Source of the DNA: Modicisalibacter xianhensis
Lineage (GTDB): Bacteria > Pseudomonadota > Gammaproteobacteria > Pseudomonadales > Halomonadaceae
NCBI RefSeq assembly: GCF_900113605.1
Contig: NZ_FOPY01000014.1
Span: 1-64,000 of the forward strand
DNA: 64,000 nt
Direction of reading: 5' to 3'
The stretch's first letter is position 1. Each line of letters starts with the position of its first letter. A program made the translations under genes and the position numbers. A model generated the notes under the pieces. That model saw nothing but the letters and a program-made list of their open reading frames with translations, was not told where the DNA came from and made no database searches. Shown here one piece after another: positions 61,216 through 64,000 of this stretch.

Positions 61216-61731
61216 TCACAGGTCGACCTCGAGGCGATCCCCCACGGCCACACCACGCTCATCGAAGTAGCCGGCGTTTACCTCCAGGGCCATCCAGAAG
61301 CGGGCGCCAGCGGGATACCGTGGACAGGCAACCTTGTATGCAGTGCAGGGCGCCATGCTGGTGATCGACTGGATCTCCCCAGCGCGATCGAGGAAGGCAA
61401 TATCGAGCGGTATGCGAGTGCGGTACATCCAGAACGCATGGTCGGCTGACTGTTCTTCATCGTAAATAAAGAGCATGCCGGCATCGGGCGCCAGAGAATC
61501 ACGCTCCATCAGGCCCATCCGGCGCTGGCGCGGGGTCGCAGCCATCTCCAGGGTCAGCGTGTGCAGACCGTCCTTGGCATGCAGAACGCCGGGAGCAACA
61601 GCAGTTACCTGACGTTGGATCATGCTTACGACCAGGGCGGTGCCAATCAAGAATGCCGCGATGATGCCGATAGCTTGCCGGGTGATGGGCCGATTGTGTC
61701 TAGCAAGCCATTGTTGAAGCTGAGACACCAT
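61216..61731 (-). CDS. DUF192-family exported protein
   Basis: This 171-residue protein has an N-terminal membrane anchor or signal (AIGIIAAFLIGTALVVSMI) and a DUF192 domain: LEMAATPRQRRMGLMERDSL, GMLFIYDEEQSADHAFWMYR, and IPLDIAFLDRAGEIQSI, ending VNAGYFDERGVAVGD. DUF192 proteins are small beta-sandwich proteins of unclear function. It has no shared leader. It lies directly upstream of leader copy 7, so read-through into the methyltransferase gene is possible. Confidence 0.85.
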   Translation of the reverse strand: MVSQLQQWLARHNRPITRQAIGIIAAFLIGTALVVSMIQRQVTAVAPGVLHAKDGLHTLTLEMAATPRQRRMGLMERDSLAPDAGMLFIYDEEQSADHAFWMYRTRIPLDIAFLDRAGEIQSITSMAPCTAYKVACPRYPAGARFWMALEVNAGYFDERGVAVGDRLEVDL

Positions 61732-62028
61732 TACCTGGGCTCCAAATTAAAATCAGAATGTCACTCCGAGATAGAGCCGAGGGTGACCATACCGGGACAG
61801 GGGTAGGGGGAACATATCATGCCGGCGACCACGTTACTGGGCCGCTGGCTGCGCCATGCTCGCTGGGGCAATCCAGCAGCCGTGCAGCATGCAGTCGAAT
61901 TTTCACACCTAGCGGCCCGGGTGAATCCACCAGCCGCCAGCGCCAGCGAACTCGGTATCATTCAGTGACACCGATGGCCGCTTAGCACCGGGGGCGACAT
62001 AGCCTACTGGCAGCCAGGGCCTAGAGGT
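61732..62028. other. Intergenic region with a possible worn leader copy
   Basis: No gene is evident. On the minus strand CCCTACCCC at about 61800-61808 lies 70-77 nt before the DUF192 start, without GTCA at the right distance. It may be a decayed leader copy or chance. The rest shows no clear promoter or hairpin. Confidence 0.3.
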
Positions 62029-62691
62029 TTGCAATGCCAGCGTCTCCCGTATTCTCCAGCCGCGGGGCTCACAACGACCACCTACGATGACAACTTCAGT
62101 TGCTCGATCAGGGACATCATTTCCTTGGCATCGGGGAAAGGCGATCTTGTCGACTACGCCACTCTCGACTCCTATGCCTTCGGCGAATGCCGCGGATTGG
62201 TTCATAGCGATCGCGCCAGCATCGAACCCTTACTCAGCTGGCATGAACTCCGCTTCCATGGCGGCGCTGGAGAGTCACTGGAAGGCTTCAGCTGGCAACC
62301 CGGGGGTTATCACTTACACAACCAGGGCGGCGCCCATCACTTCGCCGCGGCCCGCCTGATTGCAGGCTTCTTCGATCCTGAGCTACACATAAAGGCTCCC
62401 CTGACCAGGCATGCACTGAATCCCGAGGTCGCCCTGAGCATCCTCGCCGCTTTCGACATCTTCTGTGAGCCAGAGGATCACACGATGAACGAGGCCTTCA
62501 TGAAGCGCATGGCGGCAGCGCAGATACCATTCGCCACCTGTGCAGCACCCCCACCGTGGCAGGATGGCCATCGCCTCCTACTGTTCCCCCGACAACACAA
62601 CAAAGCCACGGCAGCAGCAGACATATTCCGGGCCTACGGCTGGCTCGATGTCGGCGCATTTCTTGGCAGGCACGCGATGTTACAGCAGTAG
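62029..62691 (+). CDS. Hypothetical protein
   Basis: This frame of up to 220 residues shows a coherent protein (GEDLVDYATL-like start, then HELRFHGGAGESLEGFSWQP, YHLHNQGGAHHFAAARLIAG, FLGRHAMLQQ). The HLHNQGGAHHFAAAR block, rich in His, could be a binding site. No family is assigned with confidence. The start is uncertain: the frame opens at a TTG and there is no early in-frame ATG. A decayed duplicate of its last ~45 codons lies at 63117-63250. It is one of few plus-strand genes in this part. Confidence 0.6.
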   Translation: MQCQRLPYSPAAGLTTTTYDDNFSCSIRDIISLASGKGDLVDYATLDSYAFGECRGLVHSDRASIEPLLSWHELRFHGGAGESLEGFSWQPGGYHLHNQGGAHHFAAARLIAGFFDPELHIKAPLTRHALNPEVALSILAAFDIFCEPEDHTMNEAFMKRMAAAQIPFATCAAPPPWQDGHRLLLFPRQHNKATAAADIFRAYGWLDVGAFLGRHAMLQQ

Positions 62692-62717
62692 CCAAGCAGC
62701 ACGATCCCATCTATTGG

Positions 62718-63008
62718 TCAGGGCCAACGTCGCCCCAAACGCCTTGAAATGGCTAACGCCAACACCGCCCCCACCGCGATCAGTCCCAAAGCCACCGGCA
62801 GGGAGGGTGCTGTGAGAATGGTAACAACTGCCCCAAGCAAGCCAGTGAATATGTCCGGGTATTCCAGAAGACAAAGGAAGAGATAAGCCCCAAGAAGCAA
62901 GGTAAAGGGGGCAAATGCGATAAGTCGGGTGTACCAGCGGGAATCTTTGCCCACCATTGCGTCGAGGCACTTATCGAGTAGTTTTTGCAGAGAGTTTTTG
63001 GATTTCAT
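62718..63008 (-). CDS. Small membrane protein
   Basis: This 96-residue protein has two or three hydrophobic helices (LIAFAPFTLLLGAYLFLCLL, LGAVVTILTAPSLPVALGLI and AVGAVLALAI), a basic N terminus and a short basic tail (SRRLGRRWP). GGAG lies six bases before the ATG. It is convergent with the gene at 62029 and has no shared leader. The family is unknown. Confidence 0.65.
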   Translation of the reverse strand: MKSKNSLQKLLDKCLDAMVGKDSRWYTRLIAFAPFTLLLGAYLFLCLLEYPDIFTGLLGAVVTILTAPSLPVALGLIAVGAVLALAISRRLGRRWP

Positions 63009-63116
63009 GGGGTCTCCTTATTTGAATCCAGGGCGCCAACGTGGCGCTTCCTGTCTTATTTACCCCCAACGAAAAAAACCCCTTTGAATCCCTGCAAATT
63101 TCTCGCTTCGAACCCT

Positions 63117-63250
63117 GATCCCCCGCCGTGTCAGGTAGGCCATCGCCTCCTATAGTTACCCCGTGAGCACGACAAAGCCACGGCGGCAACTGGCCTACTC
63201 CGGGAGGCCTGCGACTGGCTCTATGCCTGCAGTCTCCTACGCCAATAGGC
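63117..63250 (+). pseudogene. Decayed duplicate of the 3' end of the 62.0-kb gene
   Basis: CAGGTAGGCCATCGCCTCCT and the following ~110 bases align with 62560-62680, including ACAAAGCCACGGC and the GGCTGGCTC region, but contain stops (PCQVGHRLL*LPREHDKATA). The remainder of 63009-63338 holds no gene. The relic suggests that a tandem copy of the hypothetical gene was lost. Confidence 0.6.
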
Positions 63251-63338
63251 AATTCCTCTGCCTTAGCCGAACAGATCGGCCCTATCCATTGGAAAGGGCC
63301 GATGCCGGTTAGCTCTAGTGCTGGCGCCAGCGCAGAGG

Positions 63339-63674
63339 CTATACGCCTAGCTGAACGCTGGTGGCCTGAATATACCCTTCTTCAATCTTGATTAGGACAC
63401 ATGTTTCATAGGGATCGTTCGGGTAAGGGCTACCGGCTTCAGAGAGATTGATGCCTCGCTGGCGCAGCGCTGTGATGGCCCTGCGGTTGGGAGAGCCATC
63501 AGGCTTGAAAAGCACGTCTTTCGAAAGTTCAATAATCTGCTCGATCAATTGCCGAGTACGGTCATCCGTTACGCTAAGAAACTCCCCATTGAGCAAGTTG
63601 CTCTCATCGTCCGGGTTGTATATGTCGTGAGCATCCAAATCGTTAATCGTCTGCGCCAGCGCATCTATGCTCAT
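63339..63674 (-). CDS. Hypothetical acidic protein
   Basis: This 111-residue acidic, probably helical protein (MSIDALAQTINDLDAHDIYN, then DRTRQLIEQIIELSKDVLFK and PYETCVLIKIEEGYIQATSV) has an AGGAG ribosome site before the ATG at 63674. No family is recognised. It lies between two units with terminators and has no shared leader, but an own promoter was not identified. Confidence 0.65.
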   Translation of the reverse strand: MSIDALAQTINDLDAHDIYNPDDESNLLNGEFLSVTDDRTRQLIEQIIELSKDVLFKPDGSPNRRAITALRQRGINLSEAGSPYPNDPYETCVLIKIEEGYIQATSVQLGV

Positions 63675-63808
63675 GCTGTGTCTCCTGTCCGGTTGCGATC
63701 GCCCCTGGCCACCCTGCGCCCTGGGTCCATTCAACTCTATGGTGTTGGTAACATAGTTTTACAAGCTAGAGAGGCGTATCGATAGCCTGCGCAGCCATCG
63801 GCCGCAAC

Positions 63809-63843
63809 GAAAAAGCCCCTGCCAGCAAGTGGTAGGGGCTTGG
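63809..63843 (-). terminator. Terminator of the gene at the right edge
   Basis: AAGCCCCTACC pairs with GG-AGGGGCTT on the minus strand around a 9-nt loop, followed by TTTTTC, about 22 bases after the stop at 63865. Confidence 0.8.
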
Positions 63844-63864
63844 AATGGATCAAAGATCCCTGTG

Positions 63865-64000
63865 TCACACTTCAGTGCTACCGACCCATTGGGTGCCGAG
63901 AAAAGCGTCTACGCCATCAGCAACCTCTTGGGGCAGCATCTGCTCAATACCTCTACCAGTCTCCTCCAAGGCCTCATGAGTCCAAGGTCCAGAGGGCAGG
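63865..64000 (-). CDS. C-terminal end of a gene running off the right edge
   Basis: An open minus-strand frame of 45 codons enters from the right: LPSGPWTHEALEETGRGIEQ, then MLPQEVADGVDAFLGTQWVG and STEV, stop. It is followed by a terminator, the layout of the other units here, so it is probably real. The family cannot be judged from this piece. Confidence 0.6.
   Translation of the reverse strand, partial: LPSGPWTHEALEETGRGIEQMLPQEVADGVDAFLGTQWVGSTEV

Noticed and set aside
61795-61815. Further full leader copy upstream of the DUF192 gene
   Set aside because: CCCTACCCC is present, but GTCA is missing and the distance to the start codon is 15-25 nt too long.

Overview
The window looks like a large conjugative plasmid (or plasmid-like island) of a GC-rich gammaproteobacterium, probably Halomonas-like. 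It carries a complete arcDABC arginine deiminase operon, exporter genes of proteobacterial type, F-type conjugation genes, and at least four insertion sequences plus several relics. The host assignment is inferred from protein flavour and was not tested by a search.

1-8.1 kb is a scrap-yard. It holds a chemoreceptor gene cut off at its 3' end, a probable P2-like ogr/delta relic, a P4-type integrase beside a 14-bp tRNA-Ser 3'-end remnant, an IS66 element with two frameshifted genes, a second decayed chemoreceptor, an IS3 relic, and an IS30 element with two nonsense codons but perfect 32-bp ends.

8.1-26.9 kb is metabolic and transport cargo. It contains an NDP-forming acyl-CoA synthetase/acetyltransferase, a truncated alcohol dehydrogenase, arcDABC behind a well-placed FNR/ANR-type promoter, an HlyD/ABC exporter, a translationally coupled MCE (Mla-like) lipid transporter and a zinc alcohol dehydrogenase. 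The cargo lies between the IS30 copy and a second, partial IS30 copy (26.9-27.1 kb), like a degraded composite transposon.

27.1-46.8 kb is plasmid backbone. An IS3 element has cut off a RecD-like helicase gene. Then come a structured intergenic region, topoisomerase III, a 1.4-kb non-coding region with 81-bp tandem repeats and a duplicated two-hairpin element, regulators including a sigma-like protein, and traW-traU-trbC-traN-type genes with a TraD coupling protein. An IS150-group element sits inside the terminator that ended this block.

46.8-53 kb, on the minus strand, carries traG, traH, traF and a YdjM-like membrane protein. 53-64 kb is a minus-strand run of small DNA-metabolism units: ERF annealing protein, primase-like protein, two DNA methyltransferases, a tyrosine-phosphatase-like protein, a SRAP-family protein and several unknowns. 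Most of these units are preceded by the same ~65-nt leader and followed by their own hairpin terminator. The leader reads GTCA-N7-CCCTAYCTN, then a hairpin, then a GAGAGAGG ribosome site just before ATG. There are eight copies here, and a ninth, weaker copy at 28.5 kb precedes the truncated RecD-like gene. I consider this shared leader the most interesting candidate for an undescribed regulatory system in the window. No relaxase and no traA/L/E/K/B/V/C genes are visible, so the transfer system is incomplete within these bounds.
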